Origin: Fratercula arctica
Taxonomy: Eukaryota > Chordata > Aves > Charadriiformes > Alcidae
Assembly (NCBI GenBank): GCA_947846985.1
Contig: CANTUZ010000006.1
Coordinates: 51,058,707 to 51,122,706, forward strand
Direction: 5' to 3'
Length of the DNA stretch: 64,000 nt
Part shown: positions 12,244-64,000 of the stretch, one piece after another
Layout: the number at the start of each line of letters is the position of its first letter
Position numbering within the stretch: the stretch's first letter is position 1
The notes under the pieces: generated by a model
Seen by the model: the letters and a program-made list of their open reading frames with translations, nothing else
Told to the model about the DNA's origin: nothing
The model's database searches: none
Made by a program: the position numbers and the translations under genes

Positions 12244-14779
12244 ATCATTGTGATGCTGTAAGTCCTAGTTGTGAAAGAAGCGTGATTTGTGCGGCACTGC
12301 AATAGCAGTCATTAGAGTAATTAATAGAACTGGAAAAGACGACAGACACCTGAGCTCTCATTTCCATTGCCAGGCACTAAGTTTTTGACTGCAAGTGTTC
12401 TTCTAGCCTCTGAGCAGATAATACGATACATCACGTCACCAAGGGTTAGCTGTGCAAGACCAAAGAGTTCTGATTTAATCTGTGTGGATTCCACAGAAAG
12501 AATTACTATAAATATATATTTCAATTCGTAAATACATTTACAGTCATTGTGTTGGGTTTCTGCCACATATATTTTAGCAAACAGATTCATGGGCAGGCAT
12601 GATAGCAAAAATAAAACAAAACTAAAAAATTGGAGAACACTTGCAGGACTCCCTCACCAATTTATAAATGTGAATATTCTCTGCTTAAGAATGATTTCTG
12701 TTTTAGCAACCAAGCAACAGCAGGAATAATATGTTAAAAGTGAAACAGCTCATTCTTTCGCTACTTCCAACGAATCACTTCAGTGACATTTGCTGAGAAG
12801 GGATAAACCCCTGGCGGCCTCTCGCTGTTCCCGCTCAAGCCACTGAAAACCCTGCTGTTTATTGCAGCTGGACCATCTCACAGCTATTTTAGCAATTAGG
12901 TTCATGTAATGAATTAATTGCATAAAATTATAAGCAATTTGTAGACGAATACATAGAAATTAAATTAACTGGATAAACTATATGCTGGGAACCACTCAGC
13001 TGTAATACTTCTCTTTTGCTATTGTGCACCCTTAGAAATATTCCAAATAGAAGATACAGTTCAATAAAAGGAACTTTTTCATAAAAACTAGGAATGATAA
13101 TTGTAATAAGATGATCTAACTGATATGTGGACTATTTTATAAAGTTTCTGGTGAATTTTATGAAGCTGGTAAATTCCCAAACATGTCCTGGAAATGTATC
13201 ACAAAACACAATCACTAGCGCTCTCTCCCTTGTTCTGAGTCCAGCATTTAAGTCTGTGCAGGATCCTGTCCCACCTGGCCATTTTTCATTGAGTCAGTGA
13301 AATAATTTCCTATTATACCAGTGGCACAAATCCTAGGGTAAAATCAGAAACGGGGTCAGGTTGCCCACAGAGAATTTAGTGTGCCAAAGCTAGAACTGAT
13401 CTATTACCAACTAGTTTGTTTATAGCTATCTTTGATATCTTCTGCCTACTTTGAATTATGCATTGTTGACATACCCTCAGCCAACCTCTACTGATATTTT
13501 AAAAAAACATTGAAAACAACAGGTATTCAACTAAGAACAGAGTAAAAAAATCATTTAAAGACCTCTATATTTGTTCCAATAGGTGCTCCAACAGCGTGAG
13601 GCTTAACATCTGATAGGACTGGGCACCCGTACAGCAAAAGCATCACTAAAATACCTCTGCTGTGATCAAACATAGGGTACAATACGGAAGCTGGCAGAAG
13701 GCTGAAAACCAGACCTCTCATTCCATTGGAACCATTATCAAGTAAAAATGTATGCTTTGAGAAAAAGACAGGAGCTTGGGAAACCAAACTAAAAATATGT
13801 GGGGAAATCACAAAATATGGGAGATTTATAGATTTACAGCTGCAGCAGGCCTAGACAGAGAAAGTGAGACAGCCGAAAAGGGATTAGGATTAGGATTGCT
13901 TATGCACTTATATAACGTTTGTTCTAAATTTGATTACAGTACTCAGTAAAATGAGAACGTGGTATTCATCATGCACAGCAAGAAACTTCACGTGTCAGCA
14001 TCATCATTTACATTGGCAAAAATAATTAGGAATCATTTGTAAAATGCTCTAATTATGTTAATCAGCCAATGTTTTGCTGCACTTTGAAGACATAAAGCAT
14101 TGTAGGAACTTCAGACAGAGCAGCCGTATGTTTCTTTGTCTCATATAGCTGCAGGAACATCATCTGTCATGTTCACAGCTATTTTTTTTTGCCTGCAGAG
14201 ACCACAGACATCCCTGCACAGCAGATTATTGCACCCTACTTCTAGAATAGCAGGCCACAAATGAATTTTTAAAAATTAATAAATAAATAAATATGTATAT
14301 ACACACTCAAATTTTGAGTATCCAGTTTCAGATTTATAAAGCTTGAGTTTAAGTAGTGCTAAACACTTCCTGTGACTTTTTTCATTACTGTAGTTAGTTC
14401 TGAAGTTTGACTTTGAAATTACAGACGGGTTTCTGAAACTCTGAGCCTACGTGACTTTTCTTGAAGCTCAGCCAGAAGTGAAAGGCGGAGGTGTTGTGGT
14501 ATCAGTAGTACCATGCTCTCTCATGAGACTGTACGTATTCTCTTCTTATATGAAATACAACTTGTGCTAAAAATCATCTTAATTATCATACTCCTTCCTG
14601 AAGGCCAGTAAAGTCTCATTCCCCAAGAGTAGCGTGTATAACCCCACTTTACTATGTTTACCCCAAAATATAGAGGGGGAACAAACCCAACCAACCCCCT
14701 TTTTGTGATCGTTATTCAAAACTGTCAGTGTACATCAGTGCTAAGCTAAACTAAAGCACAAGGTGGTGGATCTGCAGGT
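12244..14779. other. intergenic, AT-rich, no gene seen
   Basis: No coding or repeat family recognised. A short telomere-like GGATTAGGATTAGGATTG lies at about 13881-13898, and a TAAA-type microsatellite at about 14278-14294. Confidence 0.5.
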
Positions 14780-15200
14780 GAGGAAATTGTGACTGATGGG
14801 CCGGGGGGTTCCGGGGGGTCCAGGGAGCGGTGGGGGATCCCCAGGCTCACAGGCCAGGATCCATCCCACCACCCTCGCGAGGGAGCAGGGCCAGCCCGGA
14901 GGCGGTGGCCACGTTCAATCAAGAGACCAGATCACCGCGGTGGGAGGGCTGGAATGAGGTCAGGGTCCGGACCAACAGGTCCACGGCTGGGCAGGGCTGG
15001 AGACTGGCATCCCATGGTGTCCCTGGGGTGGGATGGGCAGCCCCAGGCTGCTGGTGGGAGCCCCCAGACCCACGGGCAGGATGTGGGGAGGGTCTAGGTG
15101 AGGCTGCTGAGGTCCATAAAGGTCCATTAGCACCCTCAGGGCCCTGACAGGGTGAGGGAGGAGAGCAGATGTTTGGAGACAGCATGGCATTGCTGGTGGA
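14780..15200. other. isolated GC-rich block of unknown origin
   Basis: About 420 bases rich in G on the + strand, with several CpGs and CCCCAGG/GGTCC words, set sharply inside AT-rich sequence. The 102-105-codon open frames inside are low-complexity by-products of the composition. It could be the GC-rich 5' part of a retroelement, an orphan CpG island or a GC-biased conversion patch. Confidence 0.35.
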
Positions 15201-18200
15201 CACACCTACCCTCCTCCAGAGATCAGCCTGGAGATATGGAGTGTGTTATTGGCACACGTGTGAGCACTTGGTTTAGGTAGGAAGGATGGTGGTGCTTAAG
15301 AGACTGAAGATACTCATTCTGAGATGCAGATAGGTCCCATAGCAAATATCAGCTGGCAGTGTGATCAATTTATAATTTCTGAAGTGCCAAAAACTTTGCT
15401 GTAAACACTTTATTGGAAAGAAGAAGTGGGTTTTGTGGCCAGCTTATTCCGTTTGGCAAATGCTTTTGCTAAACTCTTTTGCTGTATAAAATGCATCTCT
15501 GTTAGAAAAAATTGCTCTTACAGCTGTAGTAACAAACAGCCTCAACAGTGTTGAGTAAGTGCAAGCTGATGATTTTGGCTTGATCTGTGAGACCTCCTCA
15601 TACCTGCTGATATGTCTGAAACCTGTGTTCATGGCCAACATTGGCAAAGCTCTTTGAGTTTGTCCTTTACAGCCGAAGGTGGCTGTACCAGTTTTAGATG
15701 AGGCACTGAAAATTTTCTTTACCTCTTGAAGGTGTCTGTCCTGCCCCTCCAACCTGTCTCTGCCTTGTTTGCGGCGTTTGTGTAACCCAGACAGAGCAGA
15801 GCCCATCGCTCTTTAAGCCACTTGTGCAAAGCGGGTTCACAGTTAGAGTCACCCTCCACTGGTAGGGACAAACTCGCTGATGTTAGGCAATACGCTGTCA
15901 CTTGCCATTGATGCACATGCCGAAATGCTGGGGAATTGATGGGGAACACTGAATTAAGGCACTCGGGATTATTTTGCCTTTATCCCCGACGAGCTGAGAG
16001 GAGGTAAGAGCCTTGAAGAGGAGCCTGCGTAATCGCAGCTCACTGCTGCTGGCAGTGGTAAGACCCAGAGGCACCCAAGTTAGGTTTTCAGCATTCAACT
16101 TGGCTACAGCCCAGCCAACAGCACAGCGAGGAACCTTGAGGAATATCTGCGTCATAATTTGAGAGTATTATAGGGAATTCTAAACTAGCTTTATATGAGC
16201 TAGCTCAACTACTAGAAAACTTGAGCCCTGGAAATATAAAATATAGATATACCCTCAGTTATGACGAGTTTACTTCGTACCTAAATCCCACTGAGATTTA
16301 GTAAAGCTTTTTCCCACTTACGTGACTTGTACAGTCCGAACCAGAGGGTGCTCTCAGAAAACCGCTATCAAATTGAGTAGTTTGTCCTCTGTGACACAGA
16401 AACTGCGGCTCAACCTCTACATGAGGGTGTTTGAACTCCTACCTCCCGCTACCTGGAGAACATCCCATATAGTAGGTATTGAAATATTTTGAGAATAAGC
16501 TATTAAGCCAAGGGAGAGCACGTACAGCCATGAACAGAATTTCTCTCTTCCTTTCCCACAAAGATCTCCAACTGCTTTCCCAAGTACCGCACCTCGGTGT
16601 GTTTGTGTCACAGTCGTCACGGCAAGGTCCTAGGAGACTACTGTCAGGAGACCTAGATACTGCTCCCTGTGTTTATGCTTTTTATTCTAAGAATTCAGTC
16701 TTTCATTATCCACTCAGTGGTCTTAACTGAGACACTCCAAAGCAGAAAAAAACCCATTTCACCGTAGAATATATTATAAGATGAGTGTTTATTAAGAAAT
16801 CCAAACATTGAGATGCATCCTTTTCTGCCTGGCAACAGGGTGAGTGTAAGAATGAAACAGTTGGAAAAGTATATTTTTATGAATCGTTAAAGAGTCCAGA
16901 GAAAAATTCACATTTTACAAGGATATCCATGTTTATAATACAGAATAGCATAATGATGTCACTGTCCAGGATGAAATAGCAATTAACTGATTAATCTTAA
17001 CACATTTCCTCACAACCCCCTGTTTTGCAAGATGATGAGTCCTCCAGTTGCCATCAAGACAGGGCCGTTGAAGACGTTCCAAACTTACGAGCCTTGGGTT
17101 CAAAATTAACTCTTCCTTTAAAAAAAAAGAAGAAAGGAAAAAAAGGGCATGAACAACCAGGGTTTTATTCTTCACCCTGGCCATACTCAGCTTCATGAAG
17201 ATAAGGGTTGGCTTTTAAACGTTTCCTATTTCCTCTAATCTTGGACCACTTCCCTGGGAAACAAAAGCAGTTCTAGAGAAAGCCACAAGCCAAACATTAT
17301 GGCTTACAGGCAACACATAATTAAAAAGTTAACAGTGAGGCTGAAAGGGAGGATGAAGTACAGTGTTTTTCGCAGCCCGCTGTTATCCTGGGGCCTTGCA
17401 AACTGGGTAGCACTGACCCTAAACTCTGTTGCTTGCATTTAGCAGGCCAGGCTCTTGCACGCAGCCAGGGGATCGTGGAAGTGCAGAGCAACCTTTTGTG
17501 GAGCCTGGTGGGGTGCAAAGTCCTCTGTGAGCCCGCAGGGGACCTTCCCCCTGCAGCACGGAGCCCCTGGCCCGGCGCTCTGGGGTCTGGCTCGCTGCAG
17601 CTCCACGTGCTGGGTTGAGGTTGAAGCTCCACACTGTAAACAAAGCTTTCAAGTGAAAAGAAAAAAAAAAAAAAAAACTATAATGGAAAGCTGAGGTTTT
17701 ACACCAGGATCCAGGTTTTAGCAACTGAGAGAATGGGTAAGAAGAAGAAATAACAAAATAATGTACTATTGTGTAGATCCAGTAAGTGTCTAGGAAATGT
17801 CACCTTGTGTATCCTGTAATTTAATCTGATCTTATTTCTGGCAGGGCACAAAAAAGAAACAACAAACTACAGGCAAGGCTTTCCTTTAAAAAGCTCTCTT
17901 CATTTTCTAACTCTTACTTTTTCCCTGAAGACTGGTTGCTGTAGGTGAGAATCCACGTGTGTTTAGATGAAGGCCTTGTGACTGAAAATCAGCCACTGAT
18001 TATCTGTATATAATTGGTGCTTCAGCCAGTGCTTGAATGCCTGTGAAATAAAGATGCCTTGAAGAAGCCCCGTGTCTCTCGGGCAGCTCTTTCTCTCCAC
18101 GGATTAGAAACAAACCGGGCATTTTTATAGTTAGTGTACATTTTTAATTAGCACCGCAGTTACCTAAGTAAATAATGCATAGATTAAAACAGTCATTTAA

Positions 18201-21046
18201 AGAAATGACAAAATACGTAATTAAAAACAAAACAATGAGTGAGAGGAATTCTCCAGCAGGAAAACGGTGAACTGTGAGGAGCTATTACCAGTCCTTTGCT
18301 ACACAAACCTACATCCCTGCTCTACTCTCCTCGGCACTGCTGTTTTCCTGTTTGGCCCCAAAGGACACCGGTGCTTGCTGGCAGCAGCACAAGACCAGGG
18401 CTGTCCCCCCGCCACGCTGCCGACACCCCAGAGAGGACCCTGTGCCATCCCGTGCCTCCCGAGCACGGCAGCGGCAACCTGGGATGCGGCTGGTGTGCCC
18501 AGGGATGTGGCAGGGAAAAAAAGGGTCCAGCTGCCAAGCTGAAAGGTTCTCAAGGGCATGGGTGCTGGAGGCAGCTCTGCCTCGGGCAGCAGTGCCATAC
18601 CACTCATCTCCTCTCATCATCTCTTCTCAACATATACCAGATATATGGCTGCGTGGCCTCACAGCCAACGCTTCGCCTGCTCCTGCTGAAGAGTGGCCCC
18701 AAAACACCGTTTGAGAATAACAGCCTGAATGGCTCGCACAAGAACAAGCCCAGGGAGCAACATCAGCAGCCCCCAAGGCAATGTGATGCGCGCATGTTCA
18801 GGCAACAACTCTGTGGTTACCAATGTTTAATTTTATAAACCTAAAAGTAGTACCATCGATTACATAAGAATTACTCATGCGCTTATAATTAAAAGCTTGC
18901 TGGACCTAACATTTAAGCATGTGCTTTTATGTTTGTGTACACATTTTTATATCAGACAACATTTGTGTCCTCATCTTGCTAACCAAACATCTGAAATCAT
19001 TGCTCTCACAGAGTATTTCTCCACTGGAAAGCTTGGAGTCTCATCGAGAAAGCCTTGGCAACGGGTTAAACCTAATCTTCGTATCAGAAGGTGACTTCTT
19101 TATTCAGCAATTGCTTTTTTTTTTCTGTATAAACCAGCTGTACAAATTCAGGTGAGGCTTCAGGGCGATTTTAAAATAGGATCTCTGAGATGGGAATCTT
19201 AATACAGTTGACCTTTGATTTCAGAAGTTGCGGAGCGTTATTGGCTAATCAATATCTGGCTTGGCTGCTCTGCTTTAATTTTTCTCTTCTGAAAATTATT
19301 TACCTCTCAAGGGTGAGATGAAACTTCATAAATGTCTAGTGTGGGCTTTTGAACAATTTAAAAGGTGTGAAGTTTTACTAGGCAGAATGCAAGGCAAGGA
19401 TACCGCTCTGTCAGAATTTTGCTGAATATTGGAGAAGGTATATGGTCAGAGCCTTCTGCCGCACCCAGCAAAATAATTTCATCCTATCAATATACTTTCC
19501 TCCACTAGAATTTATACTTCTTCTTAAGGGAAAAATATAAACTGCAGGGTTCAAATCACTTGTAAATTGCTTGCAAGTTTTGTCTGGTGAAATAGTATCA
19601 CTACAGCAAGCTGGAACAGGAAGCGCAGAGCTGCTTTATGTAACATCACCGCAAGCCCTGGAAACAGAGGCTTGCAGAAAGTGCAGCTCATGCTTGAATT
19701 TGGCAGTGACACAGTGACAAATATACTGGCCCTTCAGAGAAATGGCATACGATGTTTCGTGCGTAGTGGTCAGAACCCTGTTCGACATCTGATGGTAACG
19801 GAGGAGAAGAATATCGAGCATATCAGTTAAGCTTCTGGCTTAAGGCCACTCTCCAGGCAGTGTGCCATAGCTGTGAAATCACTCTGTTATTTTAGACTTC
19901 ACATTAGATGAATAGGGGAGTGCAAGCTGTTTGAAACTCAGCTTTGATGTATTTATATGTTTTGAAATAATGCTTAGCATTTATTACAGAGTTTTGCTAA
20001 CATTAGCTTTCCTAAGTGCCTGATAAAAATAGTCTTATTCCCCACTGTTTTAAGGCTATTTTTCTAATTAAATGCTGATGCTTAAACCATCAGCATTTGC
20101 CACAAGAGTCAATTGTTCAGCCATTGTATCATCTATCTTAAACGATGAATTATGTCCTAAATTTCTAACTGAACACTGAAAACTACATTAGCTCTATGGC
20201 AGATGTGATTTGTGGCTGTATTTCGTAATTACCGGGAAACAAATGGGAATGGCAGGAATAATACTCTGATCTTCACACGCAAAAAGGCTGCTCTTTAAGT
20301 CAGAGTCAAAGTTGTCATTGACTTCACTGACTACAGCATTTGGTCACAAATACTCAGGTCTTTACTGCTTAAAATAATCTCCTTTAGTTCTCAGCCACAC
20401 AGGCCCAGAAGCTGCAGCCTGGTGTCGGTGCAGGTAAGTGTTTGAAGCTGAAAGCAGTTTTGTTTTCATAAGTAGTAGCTGTTTTCAGAGCAAAACAGAT
20501 TTCAAAAAGATCACCGCCTGACACCAACACATTTCAACATCCAGCTGTAACCAGAGAGCAGTTTGGCACAACGCTGCTAGGCTCAGGAAAGGAGAAAGGT
20601 GCCAAAGCCTCCCAGCACGCGGGATACCTACACCCTGTGCTTTTGCTTCTTAGGTTTACATCAGTGGTTATCAGGCCTCTTTTCAGTGCCTTTATTCCAA
20701 CATGGGCATGTTTTGCATTTTTTTACATGGAAAAAAAAAGACAGAAACAATGAGGTTATGAAGCAGCTTCACCTCACTAGAAAAGGGGCGTCTTGGAGGC
20801 TGACAGGCCCAGGGACATGGCAGGCTGTGGCTCCTGTATGGGGAGGAGGGATACCTCCAGCCCCCCGCCCAAGTCCCTGCAGGAGACCGCTTGGACTGGG
20901 GTCACTCAGGCAAGGGATGACCCTTGTGGTCCAGAGGCAGCAGCTCCCCGAGCGAAGTGAAGGAAAAAAACCAACTGAAGTGAAGAAATGAGGAACAACG
21001 CTTCACCCCTGGCAGACCAGGCCTGGGGCGGATCAGGCGCTTCACC
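15201..21046. other. intergenic, no gene seen
   Basis: It contains a GC-richer patch at about 18,330-18,620 with open frames up to 180 codons that resemble no family I know, a 17-A run at 17661-17677, and a perfect 11-bp inverted repeat at 20070-20098. Confidence 0.5.
20070..20098. repeat. perfect 11-bp inverted repeat with 7-base loop
   Basis: AAATGCTGATG (20070-20080) is the exact reverse complement of CATCAGCATTT (20088-20098); the loop is CTTAAAC. Pairing does not extend outward, so this is too short for a microRNA precursor. Function unknown. Confidence 0.8.
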
Positions 21047-21330
21047 CCCATCCTCCATCCCCTCTCCCCCCTTCCTCCATCCCTTCATCCCCTTCCTCCA
21101 TCCCCCCTCCCCCCTTCTTCCATCCCTTCATTCCCTTCCTCCATGCTCTCACCCCCTTCCTCTGCCCCTTCTCCCCCCTCCTCCATCCCCTCACCCCCTC
21201 TTGCATCCCCTCTCCCCCCACCACCCTCTCGCCGCCTTCTTCCATCCCCTCGTCCCCCTCTTCCTTCTCCTCACCCCCCTTCTCCATTCCCTCACTCCCT
21301 TCCCTCTCCCCCTCCTCTTCCCGGCCCCCC
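21047..21330. repeat. degenerate polypyrimidine minisatellite upstream of the ATP11B promoter
   Basis: About 280 bases are almost entirely C and T on the + strand. They are built from irregular copies of a unit like CCCCTTCCTCCATCCC, with units of roughly 15-30 bases and drifting spacing. The block ends where the CpG island begins. Long polypurine-polypyrimidine tracts with mirror symmetry can form triplex (H-DNA) structure; whether this one does is not shown. Confidence 0.85.
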
Positions 21331-21403
21331 CCTCACCCCCCGCCGTCAGACGTCACTTCCTGGGGGCGGGCGTTGGCGCGGGGGGTGTCAGCGGCGTCCT
21401 GTG

Positions 21404-21469
21404 ATGGCGGCGGCGGGGCGCCGGCAGCCGCGGCGGCCGGGGGCGCGGGGCGGGCTGTGCCGCTCCTAA
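21404..21469 (+). other. upstream ORF 1 in the ATP11B leader (21 codons)
   Basis: An ATG with G at -3 and G at +4 opens a 21-codon arginine- and alanine-rich frame ending in TAA at 21467-21469. It lies 127 bases upstream of the main ATG in a different frame (192 bases from ATG to ATG, but closed by its own stop). It matters only if transcription starts upstream of 21404. The same ATG overlaps a YY1-like site, which often marks the start region itself, so it may be untranscribed. Confidence 0.4.
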
Positions 21470-21491
21470 CTCGGCGTCGGGCCCCTACGCC

Positions 21492-21524
21492 ATGGCGAGG
21501 AGCCGCGGCAGGTGGCGGGCCTGA
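21492..21524 (+). other. upstream ORF 2 in the ATP11B leader (10 codons)
   Basis: An ATG in strong context (GCC before it, G at +4) opens a 10-codon frame ending in TGA, about 70 bases before the main ATG. The context of the main start has G at -3 but T at +4 and is weaker. This is the arrangement expected for a translation-dampening uORF, with reinitiation or leaky scanning supplying the main product. That role is inferred. Confidence 0.55.
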
Positions 21525-21595
21525 GGCGGCGGCAGCGGAGGGCGCGGCACTGCTGAGGGGGCCCCGCCGCGGGGGCCGCGACCCGCCCGCCGGGG

Positions 21596-63572
<41,977 letters not shown>

Positions 63573-64000
63573 GTACAACATCATAAGAATTATTCTACCA
63601 CTGTATTTTTGGTGCTGTTTCTTAATGTTCTTTTGAAAAATCCTCTTAGGTCAGAAAAATCTAAGATTTTTTTTTTGTTTTTATGAACTATGTAATTACC
63701 AAAGATGCTTTACCACTATTCGTGTGTCCTCTCAAGAGTAACATTTCTTAGTGTGGAAGCATGTTGTCAGACAGCGTATGGCCATGAAGAACATATCCCT
63801 CAAGAGAATAAATGTATTATGACCGTCTTAAACTTTATTTTGTAGACTAGTTTTGTCAAAATGATGTGTCATAACTTTGGTAAATGAGAATTTATAGTAA
63901 TTCATTCAAAACTCATTTTGAGTTGGACCTAATTGCAGTGTCAAACGATGGCTTCTCTTTAGCATCTGTTACAATATTTGGCTTACATCTGAAAGTTGCT
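63573..64000 (+). other. ATP11B: start of ATP11B intron 25 (runs off the window)
   Basis: It opens with donor GTACAA. No coding match to the remaining ATP11B C-terminal part is seen in these 428 bases. Confidence 0.75.

Noticed and set aside
13881..13898. telomere-like GGATTA triple repeat
   Set aside because: Only three units of TTAGGA, not TTAGGG; too short to be an interstitial telomere.

Overview
The window looks like avian nuclear DNA. It carries several CR1 LINE fragments with the typical avian 3' end (copies of ATTCTGTG), it has vertebrate GT-AG splice structure, and one large gene is spread over about 42 kb, which is compact for this locus. I cannot name the species from the sequence alone.

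The only gene I can support is ATP11B on the + strand. It encodes a P4-ATPase phospholipid flippase catalytic subunit. I place 25 coding exons between 21596 and 63572. All 24 complete introns are GT-AG and every phase closes, giving 965 codons without a stop. The reading starts in a CpG island and covers transmembrane segments 1-7 with the actuator, phosphorylation and nucleotide-binding domains. It stops at the donor of exon 25, so the last part of the membrane domain and the C-terminal tail lie beyond the right edge.

Layout: 1-21,040 is intergenic with no gene I can support. It holds four or more CR1 pieces (about 8.75-9.33, 10.13-10.52, 10.97-11.52 and 12.13-12.24 kb), homopolymer runs, GC-rich patches (about 2.4-2.8, 4.6-5.7, 14.78-15.2 and 18.3-18.6 kb) and a dense TAAT-core cluster near 8.45 kb. 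A pyrimidine-rich degenerate minisatellite (21047-21330) abuts the CpG-island promoter (about 21330-21850), whose leader carries two short upstream ORFs in good initiation context. Intron 1 is 14.8 kb. Introns 2-25 carry two clear CR1 copies (57.9-58.5 and 59.95-60.17 kb), a probable old LTR fragment (about 47.33-47.46 kb), a poly-C tract (45.13-45.18 kb) and a TA-rich microsatellite (51.99-52.17 kb).

The most useful second-look points are these. The linker after the phosphorylation site lacks a serine-rich stretch that I recall in human ATP11B. Intron 6 has a weak donor and a 21-C run. A near-perfect hairpin sits just after the exon 14 donor. The promoter has an unusual layout with uORFs and a polypyrimidine block. 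I found no unmistakably new biological system; the rest is ordinary avian intergenic and intronic sequence.
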